A DNA stretch of 8,459 nt. Source: JAZLIL01 sp045617405. Lineage in GTDB: Bacteria > Bacillota > Clostridia > Lachnospirales > Lachnospiraceae. A program made the translations under genes and the position numbers. The DNA is taken from positions 1-8,459 of the forward strand of contig JAZLIL010000094.1 in the NCBI GenBank assembly GCA_045617405.1. The letters are read 5' to 3'. Of the stretch, positions 7,251-8,459 are shown one piece after another. The stretch's first letter is position 1. Every line of letters begins with the position of its first letter. Under the pieces are notes generated by a model. That model ran no database searches, was not told the origin of the DNA, and saw only the letters and a program-made list of their open reading frames with translations.

Positions 7251-7255
7251 CTTTA

Positions 7256-8459
7256 TCAACCTCCTATTCCGGAATCAAGACTTGCACCGGTCAGTTTGTT
7301 TACTATTGTGTTGAAGAACAGGATTACTATTATCAGAATAAGATTGATTGCGCTTGAGAAAGCGTAAAGTCCCATTTCATCGAAGTAATCAAGCGTTGTC
7401 GAAACAATGAAGCCCTGTACGCAAAGCAGCAGGAACAGCGACAGCTCACGAAGACAGGTCATAAACGGAAGCAGGAAGCCCGAAATAATCGACGATTTCT
7501 GAATTGGAATTATGATCCTCAGCATACGCTTTATCCACGGAATATCCTGGATGATTGCCGCCTCTTCTATCTCGCCCGAGAGCTGAAGCATCGAGTTTAG
7601 TGAGCTTCGGCTCGCAAACGGTATGTACTTGACTGTACCGACCAGAACGAGCAGTGTGTAGGTGTTGAAAAGATTGATTCTCTCATTTGAGAATAATATG
7701 AAGTACGCGATACCGACTGCGATGGACGGCATCAGGTAGGGAAGGAACGCTACGCTGTTTACGTAGGATGCAAGCTTTCCCCTCCTGTTCTTTGAAACGG
7801 AATAGCCGATGAGCGTACCGATTGTTCCCGCAATCAAAGCACAAAGAACCGCCACGAGAAGTGTTCCCCCAAATGCCTTCCAGATTGTCTGATTGTAGAG
7901 AACACCCTGCTGACCGTACATTCCGTTCTCGGTAATGTTTTCATTTGTCAGCCACCACTTAGTTGTCAGATAAGCCGTATTTCCCGTCTTTAAGAAGCTG
8001 TAGTCTCCGGGATTCGGAAGGAACGTCTCAAAGGCGAAGGAAATAATCGGGAAAATACTTGTGAAGAAGGTCGTAATCGCAAAGATGATACCGATAATAA
8101 ACTTCCCGATCTTTCCGAGATTTATCTTCGAAATCTGTCCCGACTTACCGGTTACAGTCGTGTAATTCTTGCGTGATTTCAGTGTCAGCTGGTTGCAGAA
8201 CATGATGGCTACACCGAACACCATCATGATGATTGCAAGAATACTTGCCTCTCCCGTGTACTTGGAATTCATCGAGATGTACTTTGTGGAGAGTGTTGTA
8301 AGTCCCAGATAGTGCGGTACGGGATATGAACCCATTGCGCTTCCGAATACAAGAAGGATTGTCGACAGAATTGCCGGTTTAACCATCGGAAGCGTAATTC
8401 GAAGCATCGTCTTCCACTTCGGCGTATCAAGTATTGTGGCTGCTTCTTCGAGATTGGCA
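7256..8459 (-). CDS. ABC transporter permease, fused double-domain (FbpB-like), partial at the right edge
   Basis: The reading frame is open to the window edge, so the last 400 residues are seen and the start lies beyond 8459. The visible part begins inside the EAA coupling loop of the first permease half (EEAATILDTP, then ITLP). At least seven hydrophobic segments follow. The second half has its own EAA loop (EEAAIIQDIP, then IIIP, around 7505-7570). Two EAA loops in one chain mark the fused arrangement seen in ferric iron (FbpB), thiamine (ThiP) and some phosphonate permeases, usually 500-560 residues long. An outside loop of about 50 residues (roughly 7870-8040) precedes the second half. 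Both EAA loops have Asp where the family has a conserved Gly. The ATPase gene follows after five bases, its ribosome binding site lying in the last permease codons (GIGG). A solute-binding protein gene is expected upstream, outside the window. Confidence 0.9.
   Translation of the reverse strand, partial: ANLEEAATILDTPKWKTMLRITLPMVKPAILSTILLVFGSAMGSYPVPHYLGLTTLSTKYISMNSKYTGEASILAIIMMVFGVAIMFCNQLTLKSRKNYTTVTGKSGQISKINLGKIGKFIIGIIFAITTFFTSIFPIISFAFETFLPNPGDYSFLKTGNTAYLTTKWWLTNENITENGMYGQQGVLYNQTIWKAFGGTLLVAVLCALIAGTIGTLIGYSVSKNRRGKLASYVNSVAFLPYLMPSIAVGIAYFILFSNERINLFNTYTLLVLVGTVKYIPFASRSSLNSMLQLSGEIEEAAIIQDIPWIKRMLRIIIPIQKSSIISGFLLPFMTCLRELSLFLLLCVQGFIVSTTLDYFDEMGLYAFSSAINLILIIVILFFNTIVNKLTGASLDSGIGG
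7260..7265 (-). promoter_or_regulatory. Ribosome binding site of the ATPase gene inside the permease 3' end
   Basis: On the minus strand a perfect AGGAGG is formed by the last permease codons and ends nine bases before the ATG at 7250. It favours that start over the in-frame TTG at 7257-7259, which sits directly against the site with no spacing. Confidence 0.8.

Noticed and set aside
7251..7259. TTG start for the ATPase overlapping the permease stop
   Set aside because: It directly abuts AGGAGG with no spacing, while the ATG at 7250 has correct nine-base spacing.
1..8459. Defence system, CRISPR array, insertion sequence, tRNA or riboswitch
   Set aside because: No repeat arrays, transposase, integrase, nuclease-type proteins or tRNA-like sequences were seen; all long frames are explained by the five genes listed.

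Overview
The window looks like a chromosomal segment from a Gram-positive, low-to-moderate GC Clostridia member. The best guess is a motile gut or rumen Lachnospiraceae of the Butyrivibrio type. This rests on strong AGGAGG-type ribosome binding sites, sigma-A-like promoters with extended -10 elements, and the style of the proteins (a single-Cache chemoreceptor, a degenerate REC/GGDEF protein, a Clostridia-type acyl-CoA synthetase). The genus is inferred from protein style only; no marker gene is present.

Layout, left to right. (1) 40-1596, minus strand: a 518-residue multidomain protein built from c-di-GMP signalling parts that all look catalytically dead: a receiver without its phospho-acceptor Asp, an HD-GYP domain with its catalytic middle missing, a GGDEF domain reading AGGKF, and a second shrunken GGDEF-like lobe reading SSSQV. 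(2) 1597-1918: a divergent intergenic region with one good promoter for each flanking gene, a perfect 9-bp inverted repeat between them, and a small hairpin at the start of the rightward gene. (3) 1919-3661, plus strand: an AMP-forming acyl-CoA synthetase with all core motifs. (4) 3767-5473, plus strand: a membrane chemoreceptor (TM, single Cache, TM, HAMP, signalling hairpin) with its own promoter. (5) 5474-5603: two adjacent long perfect hairpins serving as terminators for converging transcription. (6) 5604-8459, minus strand: the 3' end of an ABC importer operon, a fused double permease running off the right edge followed at once by a MalK-type ATPase.

No single system links all the genes. 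The pseudo-enzyme and the chemoreceptor are sensing or signalling proteins, the synthetase activates a carboxylic acid, and the ABC operon is an import system whose binding protein is probably encoded beyond the right edge. The most unusual parts are the ABC transporter and the pseudo-enzyme. The ATPase carries about 120 extra residues between the Q-loop and the signature motif, plus a smaller insertion in the regulatory domain, and both EAA loops of its permease have Asp where Gly is expected. I saw no mobile element, CRISPR array, tRNA or rRNA, and no defence system.
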